Shown here piece by piece: positions 32,236 through 43,670 of a stretch of DNA of 64,000 nucleotides. Within the stretch, counting starts at the first letter, position 1. The number at the start of each line of letters is the position of its first letter. A program made the translations under genes and the position numbers. Origin of the DNA: Episyrphus balteatus. Its lineage: Eukaryota; Arthropoda; Insecta; Diptera; Syrphidae. A model generated the notes under the pieces. It saw only the letters and a list, made by a program, of their open reading frames with translations, had not been told where the DNA came from and ran no database searches. The DNA lies in the NCBI RefSeq assembly GCF_945859705.1, contig NC_079134.1, positions 68,382,625-68,446,624 of the forward strand. Direction: 5' to 3'.

Positions 32236-33120
32236 CTTATAAGTTACTTTTTTTTAAACCTTGAAATTAATTTTTCAACTATGTAATCAAAGTTTAGGGA
32301 AGTTTTCAAAAATAATTTTCAAGCTCAACACTTTGAAAAAAAAAAATGATCTATTTTTTCAAACTGATATTTTATTTATAAATTCAGATAGGCATTAGCT
32401 ACTTTTTTGCTTGTTTCCTCAGTAGGTGTAATTTTAAAAACTTTGTTTTTGCTAAGGAAACATACTGAGCATCTTCACCTATTCAAAACTATTTCTATAA
32501 ATACCATCAGGTGCATTCTAACCACAAATACACTTATATAACCCTTTACACATTCCCCCGCGAAAATATAACTATTATACCTACAAACCTACAAAAAAAA
32601 ACCGAATCCGCAACATATAAACAAAGACTATGAAAAACAAAACGATATATTTATATTATATAACCCCGCACGCACGCACGAGTGTAGTATAATAAACAAT
32701 ACAACCCAGAAATCAACCTAAATATAGAAATCAATCATTGTGCACAAGCACATGTCAAATGTCAATACACATTTTTACACACAAACAAATGCATACCACA
32801 TATCTAATCCTTTACCTATATCCCCGCACGAGCGATGTGAATATTACACAATGCAAAGAATTTCGCTGACACCAAAAAAAAAAAAACCCAAAAGTGTCAA
32901 CTCGCAACCGCGGGTGCGATATTATAAACACGAAATGAATTGTTAGAAAAAACCCAAGAGTCAACAAGAACAAAACAACCCTTTTTGAAAACAAAAGATA
33001 ATGATCTTGCAAAAAATATCTACTATCTACCTACTCTCTGCAGCATCTTCATAATTTCATGAATGATTTCTGCCTGCCTGAGTGAGGAAATAGGAAACAA
33101 AAAAAAAAAGTACATATTAT
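32236..33120. other. AT-rich, low-complexity interior of the hAT-like element
   Basis: No gene is recognised. The strand is rich in ACAC/ACAAAT and poly-A stretches, with CGCACGCACGCACGAG near 32667. Frames of up to 68 codons here look like chance. Confidence 0.4.
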
Positions 33121-33321
33121 AGGCGTGTTTTATTGGTAAACTATCCTTAGCTCAGTACTGGTACTTAGCTCAGTACCAATAAAACGCTATACTTAGTTTT
33201 AAACTGAGTACTATTTTTTTATGTAAAAGTTGGTACCACTGTGTTTAAATGTCAAAAAAAAAAATATATCAAAGGTTCCTGCATGAGAAAAAAACTAATT
33301 ATTTGTTAAAAATAAACTAAA

Positions 33322-34585
33322 ATGGACAACGAGGTAAACAATTTTATACTTTCCTATATGTTTTTTCTAAGATATTAGTTTTCTATTACAGTTCTTGTTA
33401 TGGTTCCTAGAATCATCGTCAAGCGATGAAAGCTCTTCATCTTCAGAGGATGAAACCAGAATAATTTTTGATGATCCTTCAACTGATGAAGAAACACATG
33501 TAAACGTTTCCAATTTTATGGAAACTATTGAGGCATTCAGCGATTCCGATTTTCAATCGCATTTCAGGCTGAGAAGATTAACCGCGGAGCAATTGATTGG
33601 TGAGTAATCTCTCCTATTAAAAAAAAAAAAAAAAAAAAATTCATTTTTTTCAGTAAAATATGCTCTATCTGCTTTCTTTCCATCACCCTCAAATCATGGA
33701 GGGAAACCAAAAATTGAAGCCAGGAAGGAAATATACCTTTTTGTTTGGTATATAAGTAATACCATTACATTTAGGCAATTGGGCAACTTGTTTGGTATGG
33801 CCAAATCAACAGCATGGGCTGCAGTTGGACGTGTGAGCAGCTGGTTAGTTTCAGTGGGACATGAATATATCAAGTGGCCTCAAGGAGATGTTGTTGAACA
33901 AACTTGCTCCAGATTTGAATCCAGAAAGAGAATACCGGGTGTGATTGGTGCTATAGATTGCACCCACATTACAATTGCCGCTCCAAGGATCAACAAAGAA
34001 TGCTATTACGATCGAAAGCAAAATTTTTCTATCGTTTTGCAGGCGGTTGTCAATGCAGACAAAATGTTCACCGACGTATGCTGCGGTGAACCAGGTTCCC
34101 TGCATGACAGTAGGGTTCTCAGAAGATCGGGATTATATCATCAAGTACAAGAGAACTTCACCCGTCTATTTCCATCCAACACATTTCTTTTGGGTGATTC
34201 AGCCTACGCGGCTTCGAATTGGATCGTCCCACCTTATAAGGAATACGGTCAATTAAATGATCAACAAAAAAATTTCAATTTTATTCATTCTTCTACAAGA
34301 ATGGTAGTTGAAAATGCGTTCGGGCTACTCAAAGGAAGATTCAGGAGAATAAACAAGTTCACCGAGCAAAGAAACTTGAATTCTGTTAAGAAAATTATTG
34401 TTAGTGCTTGCGTTTTGCATAATTTGTGCATTCTCAACGCTGATAACATTATTATTAACGAGCCAACTCCAGCTCCAACTGAAGAACCACCACCGGAGGA
34501 CAACATCGCAAACCCGGAGCCTAATTTACATGGAAATCGACGAGAGAGACTATTCAGTCAACTTTGTCAAATGAATATTCTTTAA
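33322..34585 (+). CDS. PIF/Harbinger DDE transposase (spliced, 383 aa)
   Basis: Proposed exons are 33322-33333, 33392-33599 and 33654-34585, joined by GT..AG introns of 58 and 54 bp. The spliced length is 1,152 nt with an intact frame. The tiny first exon encodes only MDNE; the next holds a Ser/Asp/Glu-rich acidic stretch. The third carries the DDE_Tnp_4/HARBI1-type nuclease: D175 in GAIDCTH, a GSLHDSR motif around D225, D255 in LLGDSAY and E293 in VENAFG, followed by ACVLHNLCI. The enzyme cuts and rejoins element ends and in this family needs the Myb-like partner for nuclear import and end binding (known for HARBI1/NAIF1). The partner is convergent, 640 bp downstream. All key residues are present, so it may be functional. 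Confidence 0.88.
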
Positions 34586-34649
34586 TTAAAAGAAAATTAT
34601 TAGTATTTCCGACTTTTCTTTAAACCATTGGTACAATTTTTGTGGAAAT

Positions 34650-35120
34650 TTTTCAATTTAACGAAATTAGTTGAGTTTGCTGCACAAGAAATTATGCTAT
34701 TTCCAAAATACTTTTATCCTATTGAGATGAATTAAACGCATATTAGTCTGAACTGAGGTCCTTCAAATGTTGTTGAAAGCCAAAATGCGTTTAGATAAGG
34801 ATAAACTTAATTTGGTATCCAAAAGTATTTCGGTCATGTTTCAATATGCATACACATGGCCGAAATAATTTTGAATACCAAATTAAGTTTATCCTTCTCT
34901 AAACGCATTTTGGCTTTCAACAACATTTGAAGGACCTCAGTTCAGACTAGTATGCGTTTAATTCATCTCAATAGGACAAGTATTTTGGAAATAGCATCAT
35001 TTTTTGTGCAGCAAACTCAAGAAAATTCGTTAAATTGGTAGAATTTTATTGAGTTTGCTGCACAAAAAATGATGCTATTTCCAAAATACTTGTCCTATTG
35101 AGATGAATTAAACGCACATT
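34650..35120. repeat. Palindromic repeat between the two Harbinger genes
   Basis: Left arm 34650-about 34840 and right arm about 34850-35040 are inverted copies (TTGAGTTTGCTGCACAA, ATGCGTTTAGA, CCTCAGTTCAGACTA). A third partial arm, direct to the first, follows at 35048-35120. It sits between the convergent stop codons and would lie in one or both 3' UTRs as a strong hairpin. It could be a foldback MITE inserted into the element or an original part of it. No clear TSD is visible because the palindrome continues into the flanks. Confidence 0.75.
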
Positions 35121-35226
35121 GCTCTAAAAAATCAGGATTTTTTTCAAAATAAACCTTGGACCATTCACTACACTTCGTTCACAGAAAATAATAAAAAAAG
35201 AAGGAACTAACAATGAATATATATTT

Positions 35227-36135
35227 TTATTGATTTGAACGTTCTTGAAACATTTTTTGTTTGATGTCAAATCGTTTTTGACGCTCTTCAAGGGCCCTTA
35301 TCTTCAACTTCTGGCGTTGTTCGAACTGGCCCTTATTCTCCGCCATCTCCAGTTCTCGAAGTTGAATATTTTTTTTATAAAAATCCGACCGTGACATGTT
35401 TCGGCTTTCTTTCGGGGTTCTGGCACTAGCAGCAGCGACTGCAATTGGAGGCGGTGAGGCAGCAACTACACTAACTGAACCAGCTATATCTGGCACAGAT
35501 GTAGCTGGTTCAGTTAGTGTATTTTCTGCCTCACGTTCTTGAGACGCAACCTCCATTGAGGGCGTCTGTTGCGAAGTTGATGCACCCGGATCCTAAAAAA
35601 ACGCAATTAATTTTTCTACTAGAATAAAAAAAAAAACTATTTTTCTTACCTGGACAACATTTGGGGGCACAGAGCCAATATTGATGGACTCACTCCTGGT
35701 GTGAATTGGCTTATCCCCAAATATCTCCTCCATTTCTTCATAAAATGGAGGAGTACATGGGGATGCACCTGTTGCCCCAGCGTTGTCCTTGGCGCATTTG
35801 TACGCCCTTAACAGGGTGTGCATCTTTACCTCACAATTTGCAGCCGTCGTTGCAGTGTCCTGAAATGAAAGATAAATATCTTTAAATGCTTTTTCTTTCA
35901 GAGCTCTCATAAATACTTACAAAACCCGCCGAAATAAGATCCTCCACAATGTTTTGGTAGTCCAGGCGTCTTTTTCTTGGGATGGTAAATTCCCGCTGCC
36001 TTGCCGAATAAAATTTTAAAAACGCTTTGGTTTCATCATGTGACCATCGCTTGGATCTATAAATAGAAATAAAGGTTGTCCTGTTAACATTTATATATGT
36101 ATTTGTTTACAAGTTTTTGTTTACCTTTTCTCCAT
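35227..36135 (-). CDS. Myb/SANT-like Harbinger partner protein (spliced, 240 aa)
   Basis: Proposed exons on the minus strand are 36135-36125, 36056-35921, 35859-35650 and 35592-35227. They join with GT..AG borders and intact phase to 723 nt. The N-terminus (KRSKRWSHDETKAFLKFYS) is a Myb/SANT/MADF-type trihelix with conserved W, followed by RKRRLDYQNIVEDLI. The middle is acidic (PPFYEEMEEIFGDKP). The C-terminus is an Arg/Glu/Gln-rich helix (EMAENKGQFEQRQKLKIRAL), probably a coiled coil. Such proteins bind the element ends and carry the transposase into the nucleus. Convergent arrangement with the transposase and location between shared TIRs support the pairing. No defect is visible. Confidence 0.8.
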
Positions 36136-36416
36136 TTTGAATTTTTAATTAAACAAAAGAATTTATCAACCACTTTTTAAATCACTTTGTTGTTGTTCAT
36201 TCAAAATCTTCACTTTGGGATGTGTTCACAAAATATGTCTAAAAAAATGTAGTGTAAATCTTGTAAGCGGAGTACAAGATTTACACGAGGATTTCTTTCT
36301 CATATATGGTTGATTGTGCTTGTTTACACATGAAAACAAATTATTTTTACTTATAAGTACATCGCACTAATTTGGTATAGCTATAATTAAAGTTATAATT
36401 AAAGTTATTAGGGGTA

Positions 36417-37268
36417 GGGTGTTTTCATAAACGTCTGCCTAACTCAGGCCTGCGTTAGTCGTGTTTATAAAATCAGATCTGCGATCGGACTAACTTAGTC
36501 AAATTGCAGTACTTCTGTTCATAAACGTCATTTATGTCGTCAACGTCGGGCAGATTGCGCAGCCAAAATTTTATGACTGCAGATCTCGTGAAGAAGTTTA
36601 TTTGGCTTTTATTTCGATGTTTTTATTTGTAATAAATGTAAATATCTATTGTAAAAAAAAAGGAAAGCAAACATATAAATCAGGGTGGTGCAAAAAATGT
36701 TTCTTTTTTCATTTTTCGAAAAATTTAGATTTCAATGATGCAGAAAATTTTTAAATCGTGTTTTTTGATACACCGAGTTCAAATTGATTTTTTTCGTATT
36801 AGGGTGGCTCTTAAAAATGTTAACTTCTGTCGTTTTCTGTGGAATTCGAAAAAATTAAACGTGGATATTATTTTGGTCAAATTATCGAAGAAAAAAAATT
36901 ACATTAGGGTAGCTCAGAAAATTTTTTATTTTTTTAATTATGAAAAAAAAAAATAATAATCACTACAGAGAAAGTTTGTAAGACATGGTTTATGAAATAT
37001 AATGTAAAGTGCAGGCATTTTCACATTAGGGGGCTCAGAAACATAGTATAAAATGAAAAGGAAATATTTTTTTTTTGTTATCAAACAAAACTCATTCTGT
37101 GGTCATTTTTATATTTTTATTTTCTGACGTTTATGAACACTCAGTGGCTGCTGAAAATTGTACTAACGCAGGCCTGCAAACATTCTGCAGAATTGGTGTG
37201 TTCATTAATGCAGCAAAGGAGAAAGACGATTGTACCAACGCAGATTTCCGACGTTTATGAAAACACCC
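36417..37268. mobile_element. GGGTGTTTTCATAAACGTC element, copy 2 (compact)
   Basis: It has the same ends and body as 15533-18512, with GTA on both sides (36414-36416, 37269-37271). It lacks the Transib-like and palindromic insertions found in copy 1, and is about 300 bp shorter near 37045, where copy 1 has extra sequence. It inserted in Harbinger element 1 outside both genes. Frames inside it are mirrored in copy 1 and are chance. Confidence 0.75.
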
Positions 37269-37271
37269 GTA

Positions 37272-38157
37272 TTCATGAAACGGTATAAACCTTGGGTGAA
37301 ATTTGGTAAATGTGTCAAAATTTTGTATGGTTTTGACAGTTAGTGCCAGTTGTACAAACGTGGCTCGGCCTTGGTTCAGGAATTTAACCCACCGATTTCG
37401 GCGGATTAGCTGCGGGTCAACTTCGGTTCAAGCATGAACGTGGCTATTTCTACATATATGAACCTTGAGCCAGTGCTAAACTTCAGCCCTACTACCGATT
37501 TCAGAAGATAAAAATTGAAAGGCAAGCTAAACACTGCTGACCAACTGTTCAAAACTTGAACCAAGGCAGAACCACATTTTTGTGCAACTATTACACTGGT
37601 CAGTAAGGTTTTTGCCACAAGAACCAAAATATACTTTTCTATAGGTTTTTGATGTGTTGAACTCGAATCTGATGTCAGAATATTTTTATTGACCTCCGTT
37701 TAAATATTACCGTTATAAAAAGCAAAAAAAAATGCTTTAACAAGAAATAAAAACTATAGAAGTACAAAAAAATTGTCTGTGGAATAGATGTTTGAACCGG
37801 AGTTGAACCAAAGCTTATCCACCAAAATCGGTAAGATAGAAACTTTATCCAAAGCTGAACGTGTTTGTTCAAATGCTCTTCAAATCGCTGCTTTAAAACT
37901 AAGCTAGTGAAAACTTACCATTATAGAAGAAAATTAAAGGATTCAACGAACACACCCATATGTGACTACCAACTTAGATAAAAAAAAAAAACAATTTTTG
38001 CGCCTCCCGTGTCGAATTGCCGAAATGTTCTCTCCAGTAAAATACTGATTTCAATCACTAACTTATTTTTCCACAGTATTTGATTGTTGTTGTTTACTGT
38101 GCTAATTTTTACTGTTTCCAGTACTGAGCTAAGGATAATTTACCAATAAAACACGCC
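37272..38157. other. Right flank of Harbinger element 1 with a partial MITE copy
   Basis: Near 37592-37715 there is a partial copy of the CACTGGTCA palindromic MITE (CACAAGAACCAAAATATACT, TTTTTGATGTGTTGAACTCG). Around it, inverted segments with TTGGTTCAG/CTGAACC-like motifs (37380-37580 and 37790-37870) hint at another decayed small TIR element. No gene is seen. Confidence 0.45.
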
Positions 38158-38158
38158 T

Positions 38159-39264
38159 TATGTAAACACAAAAAACAAAAACAAAATATAACGAGAAAAT
38201 GAGAGCGCAAGAGCAAGTTTTTTTTCAATAAATAGAAAAGAACAGAAAAAAAGAGTTCATTAGCGCCAGCTTATGCGTGGCATTCTTTTGAACTAAATTT
38301 GCATGTGTGCGTGATCAATGGAATTTTCAAAGTAAAAAAAGCTAAAATAGACACTTTTTCAACAATTTATATTAAAAATACTGTTAGCAAAAATATATAT
38401 TTTTTTTTTGAAACTGATTTGAAATATAATGAAAAAAAATAATAAAAATAAATTGTGGATGCTTTGACTGCCCCTTCCTCAAAAACAGAATGCAAATATT
38501 GGTTTATTAAAATCAAATTTTTAGTGTGTAAATAAAAAAAATATTTTTTTTTGGCAAACGGGTTGCATGAACAACTTTATTAACTTCTCATTAAAAAATA
38601 CAAAAACATTTTAAAAAATAATCACGCTTTGCCCCACGACCAAAATGCTAAAAAAGTGCATTTTGACACCTTTCCTTCAAATTAACCGTTCAAACTAACT
38701 TCAAATTAAATTTTAGAAATTTTATTGGATTCTCCTAATTTCCCTTTATTGTTTTCTTTTTGTTTCATCTAAAAACACTAATAAACGGTAAAGTTATTCT
38801 AAGAAGAGTGAGTAAAAAAACATGAAATTACAACAAATTAACGAAGCTGTTTTTCTAATAAAAAAAAAAAAAAAAAAAAAATCAGTTTCGCGTACTGCAT
38901 GAAAACACATTTGATCATTATAAAACAAAAAAAAATAAATAAAAAGTTTATAAACAACGGTGCCCCAACCAAAATTCTGATTCAATCTAAATTTGCAGGA
39001 AAAAAATCATTTTCGACCCTTATAAAAATCGCACAAGAAATCTTTCTAAAATTTAAATGATGCAAAAATATTTGTACGTTTATTACCTTTTCAAAAAAGT
39101 ACGTTTCATAAGATTATCTTATAAACTGCAAAAGTTATACAACAATTAGTCAACCGTCTTCCATTAAAATGCTATGGAAACCCCCCCTTAACATGTTCTG
39201 CGGCCCACACAAATTTTTATCTCGCTGTTTTGGCCCCTTGTAACCATTGAGTTTGACATGCCTG
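38159..39264. other. Right part of the hAT-like element
   Basis: AT-rich sequence leads to the subterminal GCGGCCCACACAAATTTTT and GTTTTGGCCCCTTG and then the right TIR. TTAGCGCCAGC near 38262 matches a patch in the foldback loop (10611). There is no transposase frame. A 23-base poly-A run lies at 38860-38882. Confidence 0.5.
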
Positions 39265-39271
39265 TCTATCC

Positions 39272-40574
39272 AATAAAAATTGGCAGTACAGGGAAAATAG
39301 GACGTTTGCATCTAATTTAATTTTTTAACAATTATTCACCATTTTCCGCGAAGAAAATTTATTTTTTATTTTATAATTTTTTCAAATGACATTTTATAAA
39401 TTAAAACAAAAACAAATTTCCTGTTTACTGCGATTGAAATAAAAAAACTAAAGGCAGACCTGACAGATAGGTGTCCATTTTTGACAAACAAATTTTGATA
39501 ACGTTCGGAATATATTACCTTATTATGGTGCCGGGTTACATGGTGATTTTTCAATCGGCTACCCAGTCAGGTTGTATGCAAGAATGGTGAGGATTTTCCT
39601 CTTTTTGACGTTTGTTCCTAGAAAATGTGAATCGGAACGTGATTGGGCACAACACTGTGTAGCCAGGCCCATGTGTACTGTGATTACGCATCACTGCTTT
39701 TTTGCGATGCTGATCGTTGCTCAGCTGATTACGATGCGATACTTATTGATAAAAAGTTTTACGTTTAAAAACAATTTTTGCTTAATGATGGACGTGATAC
39801 TAATAAAAACTCTTTGTTGTAATTAAAATCTGGAGCCACACATTTTATATCTCAAAGAACTTTCCTTCACAATACTGACTTCGATTTTCTGCCTGCCATA
39901 AATTCACCTTCATTATTTAATTTGGTTTCTATTAGTGGTTTAGTTTGTGGGCTGTGTAAAATATTCCCTGAAATTCATCAAATTAGTTAATTTAGAACTT
40001 GATTAAATACTTTTCATTGTCCTTTTCCGCCTTTTTTACTCCAAATCGCGTCGGCAACAAAAACTTATCAAGAAAATTCTTGATGCTTTTTTTATATTTG
40101 CGCATCAATTTATCAAATTTTGCAATAATGAACAGTTGACATTTTAAGCGATTCTTATTATTTGTGTTTATAAACGTGCTACAAGAATGATCGCAAATCA
40201 TCTCTGCAGTGATGCGTTCAAAGAGAAAGGAATACCCAGAGACGCCACTTCGGTTGGGTTTTCTCTTCCACGCTACAAGCTGCAATGAGAGAAAAAATAT
40301 GTGGTAGTTTTCCCGTGCATTTTAAATGGCACCAACACATTCAACTGTGGAGTTTTGCCCAAAATAATAATTTAAGGGCTCATTAGACGAATTAATTCAT
40401 AAAATAATAGGTCTGTTTGGGTTCTTTTTGGACAAAAATATGAAACTTGTCAAATTTTAAGGAGTGGGGATGAAATCCTCACAGAGAAAGAAAAATTGTG
40501 TAAAAGTACCCAAACACTTTAGCACAAAATTTTTTGAAAAAAAAAAAATAGAAACGAAAAATATCAAAACACAA
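39272..40574. other. Spacer with no recognised gene
   Basis: Two frames of 84 codons (39572-39826, plus) and 97 codons (39992-40285, minus, Lys-rich) have no motif that I recognise. AGGTCTGTTTGGGT at about 40410, followed by AGGAGTGGGGATGAAATCCT, is a truncated copy of sequence in the palindrome core at 41829-43167. Confidence 0.4.
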
Positions 40575-40677
40575 ACCTTTTTGTGTGTGCATCTAGTGGT
40601 GAAAGAAAGGTATTAAACGCATTATAACTTTCACACGTATTCAGAGATAGCAAAACAAGAGAAAAATAAGAGAGATG

Positions 40678-40862
40678 CATTGTATATATATTTCTATAGT
40701 ACTATCAATTCATGAAAATACTTTAGCGACATCTTTTGGTAGATCTGCACTTCAATTTTCTGCATAAGGTTCAAACATAAAATAAACTAGCGATCCCAGC
40801 GGTGGCGACGCAAAATAGAAAATTCTACTTCATGAGAGTACTATAAGAATATATATACAATG
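40678..40862. mobile_element. MITE copy (CATTGTATATATATTTC family)
   Basis: The ends are CATTGTATATATATTTCTAT and its inverted match ending ATATATATACAATG. AGAGATG lies on both sides (7 bp). The body includes AGATCTGCACTTCAATTTTC and AGCGGTGGCGACGC. A mirror copy lies at about 44329-44513. Confidence 0.75.
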
Positions 40863-41828
40863 AGAGATGTATACCAACTATCTGAAATTAAATTTGCTGG
40901 TGTTTTAGGCAAGGGGGGTACGAGCCGGCTCTCTAGGTATTCCTTCCTCTATGATGGAGTAGAAGATCATGTGTTAATTTTAGTACTAAATCTACTCATG
41001 AGTAAACTATTGTATATATATTCCTATAGTACTCTCATTGTATATATATTTCTATAGTACTATCAATCGAAGAAAATACTAAAGCGACATCTTTTGGTAG
41101 ATCTGCATTTCAATTTCCTGCATAAGGTTCAAACATTGTATATATATTTCTATAGTACTATCAATCGAAGAAAATACTTTAGTGACATCTTTTGATAGTA
41201 CTCTCATGAAGTAGAATTTTCTGTTTTGCGTCGCCACCGCACCGCTGGGATCGCTAGTTTATTTTATATTTGAACCTTATGCAGAAAATTGAAATGCAGA
41301 TCTACTAAAAGATGTCACTTTAGTATTTTCTTCGATTGATAGTACTATAGAAATATATATACAATGAGTTAACTACCACCTCCAATGGGACGGGGCTTTT
41401 ATTAAATAAAAGAACGGGCCACTGATCTCTATAATATAATAATATGTGTAAATTCACAAACGCATCCATAGAGGAAGGAATACCTTGAGAGCCGACTCGT
41501 ACCCCCCTTGCCTAAAACACCCGAAAATTTAATTTCAGATAGTTGGTATACATCTCTCATTGTATATATATTCCTATAGTACTCTCATGAAGTAGAATTT
41601 TCTATTTTGCGTCGCCACCGCTGGGATCGTTAGTTTATTTTATATTTGAACCGTATGCAGAAAATTGAAATGCAGATCTACCAAAAGATGTCACTAAAGT
41701 ATTTTCTTCGATTGATAGTACTATAGAAATATATATACAATGTTAAATAGCTCATTATAGACAACCACCTTTCAATAAATATGTACAGAAATAAAAATAA
41801 AGGTTCGTGTTTTGAATTGATTATTATT

Positions 41829-43167
41829 AGGTCTGTTTGGGTACTGCCTAAAACAGAAATATTTCAACTTTTTTAACCCAATTCCTGTTTGGGTACTCTG
41901 AAATTGTACATTTTTTCACAAAGAAGATGGCCGCGAGAGAGAAAAAAATTTCCCCTTTTTGCGAATTTCTGCCCAAAAAATTTCTTCGGACAAAAATCTG
42001 AAATCTGTCAAAGGTAGTGCTTTCTCTTTTTTTCTTTATTTTTTCTTGTCGCACAACATAAACAAAACAAACTGCAAACATGGCGGTGTTGCTTTTTTCT
42101 TGTTTTTTTTTTTTATTTATCGCGTTTAAGTGGTGTTAATGTTAAAACAAATTAATATTTTATGAAGAAAAAATAAAAAAAGTGTTTCAAAAACAATACA
42201 CAGTGGTTTTAATATTTTTTCATTTCTTTATTTTTTTTTTTTAATTTTTTTTTATATTTTTTGATGAACAAACAAAGTACAAACATGGCTATACGGCTAT
42301 GTTTTGTGCTTTTAAATTTATTTATTGCATTTTAGTGGTTAAGTGCTTCATTTTATAAATATTTTATAAATATTTTTTTTTCAAAAAATTTTGTGCTAAA
42401 GTGTTTGGGTACTTTTACACAATTTTTCTTTCTCTGTGAGGATTTCATCCCCACTCCTTAAAATTTGACAAGTTTCATATTTTAAGGAGTGGGGATGAAA
42501 TCCTCACAGAGAAAGAAAAATTGTGTAAAAGTACCCAAACACTTTAGCACAAAATTTTTTGAAAAAAAAAAAAAATAGAAACGAAAAATATCAAAACATT
42601 TTGTATTGTTTTTCAAACAATTTATTTTTTCATAAAATATTTATAAAATGAAGCACTTAACCACTAAAATGCAATAAATAAATTTAAAAGCACAAAACAT
42701 AGCCGTATAGCCATGTTTGTACTTTGTTTGTTCATCAAAAAATATAAAAACAAATAAAAAAAAAAAATAAAGAAATGAAAAAATATTAAAACCACTGTGT
42801 ATTGTTTTTGAAACACTTTTTTTATTTTTTCTTCATAAAATATTAATTTGTTTTAACATTAACACCACTTAAACGCGATAAATAAAAAAAAAACAAGAAA
42901 AAAGCAACACCGCCATGTTTGCAGTTTGTTTTGTTTATGTTGTGCGACAAGAAAAAATAAAGAAAAAAAGAGAAAGCACTACCTTTGACAGATTTCAGAT
43001 TTTTGTCCAAAGAAATTTTTTGGGCAGAAATTCGCAAAAAGGGGAAATTTTTTTCTCTCTCGCGGCCATCTTCTTTGTGAAAAAATGTACAATTTCAGAG
43101 TACCCAAACAGGAATTGGGTTAAAAAAGTTGAAATATTTCTGTTTTAGGCAGTACCCAAACAGACCT
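41829..43167. mobile_element. Palindrome core with AGGTCTGTTTGGGTACT ends
   Basis: Inverted arms begin AGGTCTGTTTGGGTACT at the left and end AGTACCCAAACAGACCT at the right, meeting near 42490. Shared motifs include AGGAGTGGGGATGAAATCC and AACACTTTAGCACAAAATTT (the latter in both orientations). Mirror frames at 41848-42081 and 42915-43148 contain the same residues and lie over the TIRs. No TSD can be read because the flanks are also palindromic. The superfamily is unknown. Confidence 0.6.
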
Positions 43168-43255
43168 AATAATAATCAATTCAAAACACGAACCTTTATT
43201 TTTATTTCTGTACATATTTATTGAAAGGTGGTTGTCTATAATGAGCTATTTAACA

Positions 43256-43436
43256 TTGTATATATATTTCTATAGTACTATCAATCGAAGAAAATACTTT
43301 AGTGACATCTTTTGGTAGATCTGCATTTCAATTTTCTGCATACGGTTCAAATATAAAATAAACTAACGATCCCAGCGGTGGCGACGCAAAATAGAAAATT
43401 CTACTTCATGAGAGTACTATAGGAATATATATACAA
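43256..43436. mobile_element. MITE copy (CATTGTATATATATTTC family)
   Basis: A full-length unit of about 181 bp with TIRs CATTGTATATATATTTC and GAATATATATACAATG. It is the mirror of a unit at about 41562-41742 in the left arm. The flanks do not match one another, as expected if the palindrome rearranged after insertion. Confidence 0.7.
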
Positions 43437-43488
43437 TGAGAGATGTATACCAACTATCTGAAATTAAATTTTCGGGTGTTTTAGGCAA

Positions 43489-43670
43489 CATTGTATATAT
43501 ATTTCCATAGTACTATCATGAAGTAAAACGATCTTAGGAACTCTAGTGGTGACTTGAAAAAGCAGAATTTGTATGAAAAAAACACACTGAGCGCCACCTC
43601 AAAAAAGTGGCGACATCAACTAATACTAAATTCGACTTCATGATAGTACTATAGAAATATATATACAATG
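43489..43670. mobile_element. 182-bp MITE with 8-bp TSD TTAGGCAA
   Basis: The ends are CATTGTATATATATTTC and GAAATATATATACAATG. TTAGGCAA is duplicated exactly on both sides (43481-43488 and 43671-43678). The mirror position in the left arm (near 41505) has the flanks joined. The body (GCGCCACCTCAAAAAAGTGG) differs from the other copies, so the family shares ends but not interiors. An 8-bp TSD indicates hAT- or P-type transposase. Confidence 0.8.

Larger units (their letters stand above)
33121..38158. mobile_element. PIF/Harbinger element 1, complete two-gene form
   Basis: TIRs of about 37 bp begin AGGCGTGTTTTATTGGTAAA at the left, and the right end is its near-perfect complement (one mismatch in the first 37). 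TAT lies on both sides (33118-33120, 38159-38161). Inside are a spliced DDE transposase on the plus strand (33322-34585) and a spliced Myb/SANT-like gene on the minus strand (35227-36135), which is the hallmark two-gene set of PIF/Harbinger. The element also holds a palindromic repeat between the genes and two insertions to their right (36417-37268 and about 37595-37715). TAT instead of the usual TWA makes the exact TSD uncertain. Confidence 0.88.
24337..39264. mobile_element. hAT-like element, 14.9 kb with nested insertions
   Basis: The left end CAGGCATGTCAAACT and the right end AGTTTGACATGCCTG are perfect 15-bp inverted repeats. TCTATCC lies outside both (24330-24336 and 39265-39271). An 8-bp TSD and CAG..CTG termini are hAT features; here 7 bp match and the eighth position differs. 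The left subterminal region carries the palindrome GCGGCCCGCGGGCCGC (24353-24368). The inner sequence is interrupted by the gypsy element (25175-30978), a palindromic MITE (31590-32232) and a Harbinger element (33121-38158). Without these the element would be about 3.4 kb. No hAT transposase is recognised. The single-element reading is inference from paired ends and TSD; two unrelated ends sharing 7 bp by chance is the alternative. Confidence 0.65.

Noticed and set aside
39992..40285. 97-codon Lys-rich frame on the minus strand
   Set aside because: No motif, no neighbouring gene structure; compositionally explained by an A-rich strand.
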